This document shows, piece after piece, positions 1 through 5,032 of a stretch of DNA of 10,825 nt. The stretch lies in contig JALOMD010000204.1 of NCBI GenBank assembly GCA_025455595.1, forward strand, positions 1 to 10,825. Reading direction: 5' to 3'. Position 1 is the stretch's first letter, and each line of letters starts with the position of its first letter. The notes beneath the pieces were generated by a model. It was given only the letters and a program-made list of their open reading frames with translations. It did no database searches and was not told the DNA's origin. Source of the stretch: Cytophagales bacterium (GTDB lineage: Bacteria > Bacteroidota > Bacteroidia > Cytophagales > 172606-1). The translations under genes and the position numbers were made by a program.

Positions 1-1
1 G

Positions 2-277
2 TTCGGCGACACGCAATTGAAGGTGTTGTTTCTGCCCGGCCACGCACCGGGCCACATCGGCTTCTACTCGGAGCCGGACGGCCTCCTCATCGGCGGCGAT
101 GTGCTGTTCCGCCAGAGCATCGGCCGCACCGACTTGCCCGGCGGCAACTTCGACACGCTGATTCGCAGCATCACCGAAAAAGTGTTCCCGCTCGGCGATG
201 ATGTCCAAGTTTATCCCGGCCACGGCCCCGTTACGACGGTGGGCTACGAACGGCTGTACAATCCGTTTTTGAAATGA
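2..277 (+). CDS. Metallo-beta-lactamase-fold hydrolase (glyoxalase II-like), 3' part
   Basis: The C-terminal ~91 residues of an MBL-fold hydrolase are present. The reading frame is open to the left edge (it starts FGDTQLKVLFLPGHAPGH), so the true start lies outside the window, and the TTG at 17 is not a start. Visible metal-site motifs are PGHAPGHIG (His ligand of the third motif), GGDVLFRQSIGRTDLP (bridging Asp) and VYPGHGPVTT (last His). This order and the short tail ending YNPFLK match the glyoxalase II / YcbL-type group, which usually has about 210 residues and hydrolyses thioesters such as S-lactoylglutathione or related small substrates in the cytoplasm. The exact substrate cannot be told from this fragment. 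It stops at TGA 275-277. Immediately after the stop begins an AGTCGT-type word array, and the next gene converges on it with only 11 bp between stop codons. Confidence 0.88.
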   Translation, partial: FGDTQLKVLFLPGHAPGHIGFYSEPDGLLIGGDVLFRQSIGRTDLPGGNFDTLIRSITEKVFPLGDDVQVYPGHGPVTTVGYERLYNPFLK

Positions 278-324
278 GTGGTAAGTCGTCAGTCGTAAGT
301 GATAAGTCGTAAGTGGTAGGTCAG
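278..324. repeat. AGTCGT/AGTGGT word array after the MBL gene
   Basis: Directly after the stop codon the sequence is made of near-repeated words: AGTGGTAAGTCGT, CAGTCGTAAGTG, ATAAGTCGTAAGTGG. Related arrays occur on the other strand at the 3' ends of lgt (3034-3064) and of the DUF4834-like gene (4479-4510). As in the latter, it leads straight into a 27-bp palindrome copy (328-354). The minus-strand lipoprotein gene takes its stop codon from this array (289-291). Confidence 0.7.
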
Positions 325-972
325 AGGCGTTTTGGGCAATTTTTGCTCAAAACGCAGCTCCGTTCCAGCCTCTCCCGTTTTTATCTCCCTCCCTTTGGGG
401 AGGGCTGGGGTGGGGCCTGCCTCGCCACGATTTGCATGCCTCGCCACGATTTGCAGGCCGGGGGCTTTGGGAACGCCGATGTCGCGCACCAAGAGTTCGT
501 GAGCGGCGGTTTTCCAGACCAACAGCTTGGGTTTTTGCACGGCGGCTTGGCCCAGCCGCGTGGTGAAATAGGCGTTCAGTTCGCGCATCAGGCTGTCGGC
601 TTCGGAGTAGGTGTCAACCACGAGGCTATCGGTGAGGCGGCTTTTGGGATTGAAAAAATACCGCACGTCCACCACTTCGGTGCTGAGTGAGTCGCCGAGC
701 AGATAGCCTTTGTAGGTGAGGCTGTCTTCGTGCAGCAGGGCCGTTTCGCGTTGCATCACGGCGGCCAACGGTTCGCCGGGTGTGAAGCCGCGCACCAAAC
801 CGCTGTCGGTGGCCACCAGCATTTGCAGGCGTTTGCCGAACCGGCCCAACAGGGTAGGGGCAGGAGCTGGCAATTGGGCAAGGGAGTCGACGACGGGGGC
901 TTCTTTGTCGCTGCCGGTGCCGCAGGCGCAGAGAAATCCGATTAGCACTGATGCCAAGTAAAACTGCTTCAT
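289..972 (-). CDS. Small lipoprotein with a repeat-derived C-terminal tail
   Basis: Predicted lipoprotein of 227 residues. MKQFYLASVLIGFLCAC gives a short signal peptide with lipobox L14-C15-A16-C17, so Cys17 should be lipidated. I do not recognise the mature domain (residues ~35-172, for example FGKRLQMLVATDSGLVRGF and VDVRYFFNPKSRL); it is acidic and mixed alpha/beta in character, with no evident catalytic motif. From residue 173 onward the protein is encoded by repeats. A 19-bp tandem duplication (418-455) gives LQIVARH then ANRGEAG. A GGGGAGGG-type repeat gives GPTPALPKGREIK, a 27-bp palindrome (328-354) gives FEQKLPKTP, and the AGTCGT array gives the end and the TGA stop. With only one copy of the 19-mer the frame would instead end QAPPQPSPKGGR and stop at residue 190. 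The start is supported by the signal peptide and by a TATCTTTG box at 996-1003. The function is unknown; the gene is probably real, its tail doubtful. Confidence 0.72.
   Translation of the reverse strand: MKQFYLASVLIGFLCACGTGSDKEAPVVDSLAQLPAPAPTLLGRFGKRLQMLVATDSGLVRGFTPGEPLAAVMQRETALLHEDSLTYKGYLLGDSLSTEVVDVRYFFNPKSRLTDSLVVDTYSEADSLMRELNAYFTTRLGQAAVQKPKLLVWKTAAHELLVRDIGVPKAPGLQIVARHANRGEAGPTPALPKGREIKTGEAGTELRFEQKLPKTPLTYHLRLITYD
328..354 (+). repeat. 27-bp palindrome, copy 1
   Basis: Left arm CGTTTTGGGC, centre AATTTTT, right arm GCTCAAAACG. One further base pair on each side (G327/C355). It lies inside the reading frame of the minus-strand lipoprotein, where it encodes about FEQKLPKTP (residues 207-215). 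The only imperfection is a G-T (G-U in plus-strand RNA) opposition at positions 8/20. Confidence 0.85.
382..417 (+). repeat. GGGGAGGG-type palindromic repeat in the lipoprotein tail
   Basis: Contains CCCTCCC (387-393) against GGGAGGG (398-404), followed by CTGGGGTGGGGC. The same element, with the same following G-rich block, is found twice on the minus strand inside carB (6207-6276). Here it is translated from the opposite strand as GPTPALPKGRE. Confidence 0.8.
418..455. repeat. Perfect 19-bp tandem duplication
   Basis: TGCCTCGCCACGATTTGCA occurs twice, at 418-436 and 437-455, with no mismatch and no spacer. Nineteen is not a multiple of three, so the duplication shifts the frame of the minus-strand lipoprotein and bypasses a TAA stop that the single-copy version would meet within the adjacent GGGGAGGG repeat. 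Confidence 0.95.
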
Positions 973-995
973 GGTGAGGAGGTTGGACTTGGCAA

Positions 996-1003
996 CAAAG
1001 ATA
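996..1003 (-). promoter_or_regulatory. -7 box of the lipoprotein gene
   Basis: On the minus strand the sequence reads TATCTTTG, a full match to the Bacteroidota -7 consensus TAnnTTTG, with 23 bp between it and the ATG. No TTTG-like -33 element is evident at the expected distance, so this is a candidate only. Confidence 0.5.
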
Positions 1004-1054
1004 AAAGAATTCGGAATGCGGAGAAGGCGTACAGCAGGGAGTGGAGTATTGGTG

Positions 1055-1081
1055 CGTTTTGGGCAAAATTTGCTTAAAACG
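1055..1081 (+). repeat. 27-bp palindrome, copy 2
   Basis: Left arm CGTTTTGGGC, centre AAAATTT, right arm GCTTAAAACG. Two G-U oppositions (7/21 and 8/20) keep it foldable as plus-strand RNA. It forms the left member of a pair with copy 3, with 98 bp between them. Confidence 0.85.
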
Positions 1082-1141
1082 GCTTCGGGACGAATGTGGC
1101 TTGGTTTGCGTAAGTCATCGTCTTATCGTTCGGATAGTCCC

Positions 1142-1169
1142 GGTCATCCCGCCCTGCGGGAAGACCTGC
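1142..1169 (+). repeat. 28-bp GGTCATCCCGCC repeat, copy A
   Basis: Begins GGTCATCCCGCC and ends CTGCGGGAAGACCTGC, with an internal CCCGC/GCGGG hairpin. An inverted copy with one difference is at 9102-9129. In both places a 27-bp palindrome core follows the repeat's CCTGC end after a spacer of 9-10 bp. Confidence 0.88.
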
Positions 1170-1179
1170 GCGGCACAAG

Positions 1180-1206
1180 CGTTTCGGGCAATTTTTGCCT
1201 AAAACG
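1180..1206 (+). repeat. 27-bp palindrome, copy 3
   Basis: Left arm CGTTTCGGGC, centre AATTTTT, right arm GCCTAAAACG. The flanks extend the inverted repeat with AAG (1177-1179) against CTT (1207-1209). It is the right member of the pair with copy 2. Confidence 0.85.
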
Positions 1207-1282
1207 CTTTTCACTAAAAAAAGCTCGCTCACTTCTTGCTTCTCAATTCTTTTCCGCAATCCGCATTCCCACTTCCGCATTT

Positions 1283-2698
1283 TCATATGTCTCTTACGAA
1301 ATTGAAGAACAGCCCCCGGTCGCCGAGGCGGTTGACGGCGAAGTTGAGGCGCATGACTACGTTATAGAATGTGACCACATCCACACCCACGCCGGTGCTG
1401 TAAAGTAACTTGTTGGCCAGCAGGCTGTTGCCCTCGAATCGGGTGGGGTCGTGGACGTAGCCCAAGTCGCCGAAGGTGGTGATATAGACGTTGATGGGAA
1501 TGGTGGCGAACTGTTTGAGCGGGATAAGCCGGGGCATGTGCAGTTCGGCGGCGAACACCTCGCGTTTGAGGGTGACTTTGAGCATCGCGTAATGCTGGCC
1601 GTCAACAATGTAACGTTCGTAGCCGCGCATGTACTCGAAAAAGCCGAAACCCAACGCCCGGTATTGCACATAAGGCTGCACGGACGGAAACGAGGTCATG
1701 CCTTGCACGTTCATGTTCCAGAAAAAACGCCTCCCCAACTGCCGGAACAACGCAAAATTCGTCTTCAGGCTGGTGCGGCTGATTTGGTCGCCGGGCAGCA
1801 GGCCCATGCGCGAAAGCTCGGTCCAGAAATAATGCCCGCGCAGCGGATAGGCCACCATGTCGCGCCGGTCGTGGATGAACTCGTAGTCCAGTTGCAGGAA
1901 ACGCTGGCTGGTGCGGCCGTCGAGGAAGTACCGTGGGTTGAGAAAGGCCACCGTATCGGCAATGGTGTTGTACTGGAAGCGGGCCTCCACGCCGTGGAAG
2001 GTATAGAACTTGGGCCGGTGCGTAAACCGCACCACGGCGGCAAGCCGCTCGCGCATCAGTTCGCTGGTGTTCAGGAAGGCCAGTTTGTTGGCTTCGGTCT
2101 GGTAGGCAATGTTGTTGTTGGTGGCGTAGGAAACCAGAAAGCCGAGGCCGCTCTTGCGGGCTTTGTCGAGGTAGCGGACGTTGTAGCCCAGTTCGAAGCG
2201 GCGCGTGAAGCCGAACTGCACGGTGGCCCGCAGTTCGTCGCCCCGGCCGCCCACGTTGTTGTGCGTGATGCGTGCCCCGTAGTTGGTGCGCCGCAGGTCG
2301 CGGCCCCGTTCATTCCACCACTCGTTGAAGTTCCGGTCGCCCAACTCGAAAATCACCATCGGGAACACGTACCAACGCTCGGTCACTTGGATGACCAACT
2401 CGATGCGTCCCTCCGGACTGGGTTCCAGGAGCAAGTCCACGCTGTTGAACAAGTTCGTATTGAAAATCTTGTTCTTGTTGCGTTTCAGCACTTCGTCAAT
2501 CTTCATGCCCGGCAGCGTGTCGCCCGGCGCAATGTCCAGCTCGCGCAAAATCATGGCGGGCTTGGTCTTGCGATTGCCTTCGATGCGGATGTTGTGGATG
2601 ATGAGGTACGGCTCGTCCGGCACGCCAGCCACTTGGGCCGAGTCGCTCGGCGAAAGGAAACCCATCCAAATACTGAAAATATACGCCAACATGCGCAA
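1283..2698 (-). CDS. BamA/TamA-family (Omp85-like) outer membrane protein with one POTRA domain
   Basis: Outer membrane beta-barrel protein of 471 residues. Residues 1-22 (MRMLAYIFSIWMGFLSPSDS then AQ) resemble a signal peptide. Residues ~31-112 read as a single POTRA domain: YLIIHNIRIEGNRKTKPAMI, then LRELDIAPGDTLPG, then a KNKIFNTNLFNSVDL segment and VTERWYVFP. The rest (~113-471) is a barrel rich in alternating aromatic and polar strands (for example NNVGGRGDELRATVQFGFTR and GYERYIVDGQHYAMLKVTLK), ending GLFFNFVRDI. True BamA has five POTRA domains and about 750-800 residues or more, so this is one of the short Omp85 relatives common in Bacteroidota; whether it inserts proteins or exports a substrate cannot be told. 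A long gap on each side suggests it is transcribed alone. No clear -7 box was found upstream; the best is TATTTTTT at 2725-2732. Confidence 0.88.
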   Translation of the reverse strand: MRMLAYIFSIWMGFLSPSDSAQVAGVPDEPYLIIHNIRIEGNRKTKPAMILRELDIAPGDTLPGMKIDEVLKRNKNKIFNTNLFNSVDLLLEPSPEGRIELVIQVTERWYVFPMVIFELGDRNFNEWWNERGRDLRRTNYGARITHNNVGGRGDELRATVQFGFTRRFELGYNVRYLDKARKSGLGFLVSYATNNNIAYQTEANKLAFLNTSELMRERLAAVVRFTHRPKFYTFHGVEARFQYNTIADTVAFLNPRYFLDGRTSQRFLQLDYEFIHDRRDMVAYPLRGHYFWTELSRMGLLPGDQISRTSLKTNFALFRQLGRRFFWNMNVQGMTSFPSVQPYVQYRALGFGFFEYMRGYERYIVDGQHYAMLKVTLKREVFAAELHMPRLIPLKQFATIPINVYITTFGDLGYVHDPTRFEGNSLLANKLLYSTGVGVDVVTFYNVVMRLNFAVNRLGDRGLFFNFVRDI

Positions 2699-2930
2699 GA
2701 GTACAATTAGCTACCCAATTTATGAAAAAATACGCGTTTCGGTTAATACTCGGATTGCAAGTCGAGGGGGAGACGCGCAAAGGAAGTATGGTTTCCGGGA
2801 ATAAAACCGATTGTGCAGAGGAGAGGTTTGTGACCGGGAGTGCCAGTCGTTCGATTTAACGCTTGAACTGTGTTTTTATTGGCTTGGAACCGGGTGGTCT
2901 TCCTCGGTTCTACCCAAAACAGGGAAAAAA
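2699..2930. other. Intergenic stretch without a recognisable gene
   Basis: Upstream region of the BamA-like gene. The only promoter-like sequence is a weak TATTTTTT on minus at 2725-2732, 26 bp before the start. No convincing gene or repeat was seen up to the palindrome at 2934. The remainder of this gap (2931-3053) is repeats. Confidence 0.4.
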
Positions 2931-2933
2931 GGG

Positions 2934-2960
2934 CGTTTTGGGCAAAAATCGCCCAAAACG
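2934..2960. repeat. 27-bp palindrome, copy 4
   Basis: Left arm CGTTTTGGGC, centre AAAAATC, right arm GCCCAAAACG; fully complementary arms, extended by GGG (2931-2933) against CCC (2961-2963). Because the arms are symmetrical it has no orientation. It lies 16 bp before a different hairpin (2977-3019). Confidence 0.87.
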
Positions 2961-2976
2961 CCCCGGTAAAATGCGG

Positions 2977-3019
2977 CCTGTCTTGTTGCCCGAACGGGAG
3001 ACAAGACAGGGCTTGTCTC
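2977..3019. repeat. GAGACA/CCTGTCTTGT hairpin repeat, copy A
   Basis: CCTGTCTTGT (2977-2986) pairs with ACAAGACAGG (3001-3010), with an inner CCCG/CGGG stem. Alternatively GAGACAAG (2998-3005) pairs with CTTGTCTC (3012-3019). The two foldings are mutually exclusive. A relative with GAGACAGGGC is at 4408-4429. It is in the 3' region of lgt, so it would be transcribed if lgt transcription reads through. Confidence 0.7.
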
Positions 3020-3033
3020 TATATCAATCTTCC

Positions 3034-3064
3034 GACGACTCACCGATTACCACTCACGACTTGC
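3034..3064 (-). repeat. AGTCGT/AGTGGT word array at the 3' end of lgt
   Basis: On the minus strand the end of lgt and the following bases read AAGTCGTGAGTGG, TAATCGGTGAGTCGTC. The TGA stop of lgt lies within it, so the last residues of Lgt (SGKS) are encoded by the array. It is similar to the arrays at 278-324 and 4479-4510. Confidence 0.6.
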
Positions 3065-4184
3065 CGCTCGCCACTTTGCCGGTTCTGTTCCGGGAGGCGA
3101 TGAACAGAATGATGAAACCGGCCACCACCGCCGGAATGCTGAGCCACTGGCCCATGTACAGCGGCAGTTCGTTTTCGAAGTTCACCTGCGGCTCTTTCAG
3201 GTATTCGTAGAAGAAGCGCAGCCCGAAGCACACCACCAAGAAAGTACCCAACAGCAATCCCTGCGGCGTGCGTTCCTTGGTGCGGTTCCAAAGCCAGAAC
3301 AGGAAAAACAGCAACAACAGGCACGAAATGGCTTCGTACAACTGCGCCGGGTGGCGCGGCACGCCATAGACGTTCACCGAGGCTACGGTTTGGCCGCCTT
3401 CGCTGGAGACGGCGGGCGAAAACGGCTTGATGTTCCAGTTGAAATGCTCACGCACTTCGCGGCTTTGTCCCAAGGCCACCGGCAGGTCGCGCTGCGCAAA
3501 GCTGTTGATGTCCGTGTTGGCGAATTCCTTCTCTACAAAAGCCTTCACTGTCAGCGGTACGTAGGCCTGGCTGCCGATCACGGTGTCTTGGGCGGCTTGG
3601 TTGCGCACGGTGCGCACTTTCAGCACTTGGTCGGGGAAGGGCGTGGTGATGGCACTGCGGGCTGGGCCGGCGAACACAAAGCCCCAAGCGGCGTTGGTAG
3701 GCTTGCCGATGATTTCGGCGTTCATCAGGTTGCCGAGCCGGATGAGGCATCCGCACAGTGCCACGATGATCACAATGCGGTCGGCGAGCCAGAGATAGGT
3801 TTGGCCTTCGTGTTTTTTCTTGCGGGTATAGAGCCAGAAAGTGAACAAAATAGCAATGGCCGCGCCGTGGCTGGCGAGGCCGCCTTCCCATATCTTGAAG
3901 ATGCGCAGCATGTCGGCACCGCTCTTGAAATACTCTTCGGGTTCGTAGAATAGCACGTGGCCCAGCCGCGCCCCCACTACGGTGGCAATGAGCATATAGA
4001 CCGTGAGTGTTTCCACGTCGCGGGCGGGCTTGTTTTCCTTCTTGAAAATGTGGAACAAAATCTGCTGGCCGATCAGGAAACCGGAGGCGAAAAGCAGCCC
4101 GTACCACCGGGGCTCAAGGTGAAGACCGAACACGTCGGCGGTGAAAATCTCGGGCGAAACGTCCCAGACAACGAATGAGAGCAT
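3054..4184 (-). CDS. lgt: Prolipoprotein diacylglyceryl transferase
   Basis: Transfers diacylglycerol from phosphatidylglycerol to the lipobox cysteine of prolipoproteins, at the periplasmic face of the inner membrane; it is the first step in making lipoproteins such as the two encoded in this window. Family signatures are present in order: EPRWYGLLFASGF (Y28), IWEGGLASHGA (H106), LIRLGNLMNAEIIGKP (R149, N152), RHPAQLYEA (Y283) and GLRFFYEYLKEPQ (R323). Several hydrophobic membrane segments are visible. The protein has 376 residues against 291 in E. coli. The excess is mainly an insertion at about 183-272 (from FPDQVLKVRTVRNQ to SVNVYGVP), hydrophilic and probably periplasmic, of the kind seen in Bacteroidota. 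The C-terminal GKVASGKS comes from the repeat array. The start is supported by a promoter at 4241-4270. Confidence 0.97.
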   Translation of the reverse strand: MLSFVVWDVSPEIFTADVFGLHLEPRWYGLLFASGFLIGQQILFHIFKKENKPARDVETLTVYMLIATVVGARLGHVLFYEPEEYFKSGADMLRIFKIWEGGLASHGAAIAILFTFWLYTRKKKHEGQTYLWLADRIVIIVALCGCLIRLGNLMNAEIIGKPTNAAWGFVFAGPARSAITTPFPDQVLKVRTVRNQAAQDTVIGSQAYVPLTVKAFVEKEFANTDINSFAQRDLPVALGQSREVREHFNWNIKPFSPAVSSEGGQTVASVNVYGVPRHPAQLYEAISCLLLLFFLFWLWNRTKERTPQGLLLGTFLVVCFGLRFFYEYLKEPQVNFENELPLYMGQWLSIPAVVAGFIILFIASRNRTGKVASGKS

Positions 4185-4240
4185 GGGTCAGTGGATAAGA
4201 TGCAAGACCGAACGGCGGCAAGGCCGCGCCGGAACTGCCG

Positions 4241-4270
4241 CAAAGATAAACAACCCCTCCGGCTGTGAAA
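4241..4270 (-). promoter_or_regulatory. lgt promoter
   Basis: On the minus strand TTTC (4270-4267), an 18-bp spacer, then TATCTTTG (4248-4241) followed by C. The -7 box is a perfect TAnnTTTG; the -33 box differs from TTTG at one base. It lies 56 bp before the lgt ATG. Confidence 0.62.
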
Positions 4271-4323
4271 GGCGATTTTTGATTTCGGAGGGCGGAAGGC
4301 GGGTTTGGCTTCGCCGAACTTAC

Positions 4324-4336
4324 GTGTCGGATTTGA
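4324..4336 (+). repeat. GTGTCGGATTTGA word, copy A
   Basis: GTGTCGGATTTGA recurs exactly at 8188-8200. In both places a 27-bp palindrome follows within a few bases (core at 4348 and 8205). Confidence 0.6.
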
Positions 4337-4337
4337 A

Positions 4338-4384
4338 ACCAAACAAGCGTTTTGGGCAAAAATTGCTCAAAACGCTTGTTTGGT
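4338..4384 (+). repeat. 27-bp palindrome, copy 5, with extended 17-bp arms
   Basis: The core is 4348-4374 (CGTTTTGGGC, AAAAATT, GCTCAAAACG). The inverted repeat continues outward: ACCAAACAAGCGTTTTG (4338-4354) is the exact reverse complement of CAAAACGCTTGTTTGGT (4368-4384). With the inner G-U and four more pairs, plus-strand RNA could form a 22-bp stem with a three-A loop. It is the strongest hairpin in the window and is paired with copy 6. Confidence 0.92.
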
Positions 4385-4407
4385 GCCTGCCGATTGGATG
4401 CTGCATG

Positions 4408-4429
4408 GAGACAGGGCATGCCCGGTCTC
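4408..4429. repeat. GAGACAGGGC hairpin repeat, copy B
   Basis: GAGACAGGGCATGCCCGGTCTC, here as GAGAC ... GGTCTC around the exact palindrome GGGCATGCCC (4413-4422). It resembles the hairpin at 2998-3019. It lies between palindrome copies 5 and 6. Confidence 0.72.
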
Positions 4430-4449
4430 TACAAATACACATCGAAGGG

Positions 4450-4476
4450 CGTTTTAGCCAGAATTTGCCCAAAACG
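4450..4476 (-). repeat. 27-bp palindrome, copy 6 (inverted orientation)
   Basis: Left arm CGTTTTAGCC, centre AGAATTT, right arm GCCCAAAACG; flanks GG (4448-4449) against CC (4477-4478). The canonical GGGC arm is on the minus strand, opposite to the other asymmetrical copies. It forms an inverted pair with copy 5 (75 bp between the cores). Confidence 0.82.
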
Positions 4477-4478
4477 CC

Positions 4479-4510
4479 ACTGACGACTGACCACTAACGA
4501 CTTACGACTC
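4479..4510 (-). repeat. AGTCGT/AGTGGT word array after the DUF4834-like gene
   Basis: Read on the minus strand, the bases just after the stop are AGAGTCGTAAGTCG, TTAGTGGTCAGTCGTCAGT, then directly palindrome copy 6. It shares its words and its position (stop, array, palindrome) with 278-324. Confidence 0.68.
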
Positions 4511-4512
4511 TG

Positions 4513-4812
4513 CTATTTCACTTCTTCGTAGTCAATGTCAATGTAGTCGCCGCCTTTTTTGGGGCTTTGGCGCGACTGGGTGGCGTTGTTTTCCACGCGG
4601 ACATCGCCCTCGGCGCGGCGGGGGCGTTGTTGCTGGCGCATCTGCTTCTCGACCACGCGGGCACCCAGCACCCAAAACAAGGTGCGGAACAAAAACCCGC
4701 CCACGCGAGACAGCACGAAAATGACCAGCAGCGATATGAGGATGAATTTGAGTACCAAGGCTTTGTGTCTGTTAAAAGTTGAAATGCAGGGTACGGAGCC
4801 GCTTCGGCGCAC
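4513..4812 (-). CDS. Small DUF4834-like membrane protein
   Basis: Small protein of up to 99 residues with one N-terminal membrane helix (LVLKFILISLLVIFVLSRVG, about residues 19-38), a second hydrophobic stretch (FLFRTLFWVLGARVV), a basic middle (RQQQRPRRAEGDVRVE) and an acidic end reading GGDYIDIDYEEVK. The combination of a hydrophobic start, basic linker and YIDIDYEEVK-type end is typical of the DUF4834 family of Bacteroidota; no function is known. The start is uncertain. ATG 4812 is 41 bp from a good -7 box, but its first 18 residues look unlike a membrane leader. An in-frame TTG at 4758 would begin right at the helix and give 81 residues. Confidence 0.75.
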   Translation of the reverse strand: MRRSGSVPCISTFNRHKALVLKFILISLLVIFVLSRVGGFLFRTLFWVLGARVVEKQMRQQQRPRRAEGDVRVENNATQSRQSPKKGGDYIDIDYEEVK

Positions 4813-4853
4813 GACTTCTGATTGGGATGACGTTTTGCCGGGGCGTTTTATTG

Positions 4854-4861
4854 CAAAGGTA
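4854..4861 (-). promoter_or_regulatory. -7 box of the DUF4834-like gene
   Basis: The minus strand reads TACCTTTG followed by C, a perfect TAnnTTTG, 41 bp before ATG 4812 and 95 bp before the alternative TTG start at 4758. No clear -33 TTTG was seen. Confidence 0.5.
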
Positions 4862-4922
4862 CGACAATTGGGTGGGAGAATCAGGGCTTTTTCGGGAAGG
4901 ATTCGGGTGATTTTGCAAAGGG

Positions 4923-4949
4923 CGTTTTGGGCGTTTTTTGCTCAAAACG
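4923..4949 (+). repeat. 27-bp palindrome, copy 7
   Basis: Left arm CGTTTTGGGC, centre GTTTTTT, right arm GCTCAAAACG, with the G-U at 8/20. It lies immediately beyond the carB terminator. A half copy (CGTTTTGGGCAAAAA, 4974-4988) is on the other side of that terminator. Confidence 0.85.
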
Positions 4950-4979
4950 AAAAAACGGCAACCCGCAGGCTGCCGTTTT
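4950..4979 (-). terminator. Intrinsic terminator of carB
   Basis: On the minus strand AAAACGGCA (4979-4971) pairs with TGCCGTTTT (4960-4952). The inside GCC/GGT closes further over a four-base loop, and the stem ends in a run of six T (4955-4950). It lies 53 bp after the carB stop. Its upstream arm is part of a half copy of the 27-bp palindrome (4974-4988). Confidence 0.8.
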
Positions 4980-5032
4980 GGGCAAAAAGTCGCAAATCCT
5001 GAACAGTTCCGAGTGGCAATCGGAGCCACGGG

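Larger units (their letters stand above)
1013..1269. repeat. Inverted GGAATGCGGA words framing the intergenic repeat block
   Basis: GGAATGCGGA at 1013-1022 on plus recurs on minus at 1260-1269. The minus copy lies in a small GCGGAA-rich array (1251-1281) that begins just after the stop codon of the BamA-like gene. Between the two lie palindrome copies 2 and 3 and the 28-bp GGTCATCCCGCC repeat. The rest of the gap 973-1282 holds no convincing gene. Confidence 0.55.

Noticed and set aside
1074..1286. 70-codon frame on minus whose ATG overlaps the stop of the BamA-like gene
   Set aside because: The ATGA overlap is tempting for translational coupling, but the frame runs through GCGGAA words, a palindrome and the 28-bp repeat, so it is repeat-derived.
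1451..2710. Long open frame on plus, 419 codons, opposite the BamA-like gene
   Set aside because: Composition is His/Val/Gln-rich without motifs, and the minus strand encodes a convincing POTRA plus barrel protein.
4338..4384. Reading the 27-bp palindromes as intrinsic terminators
   Set aside because: They have no T-run after the stem, the stem is A/T-rich, several lie before genes and one is inside a coding frame. Only the different hairpin at 4950-4979 has true terminator form.
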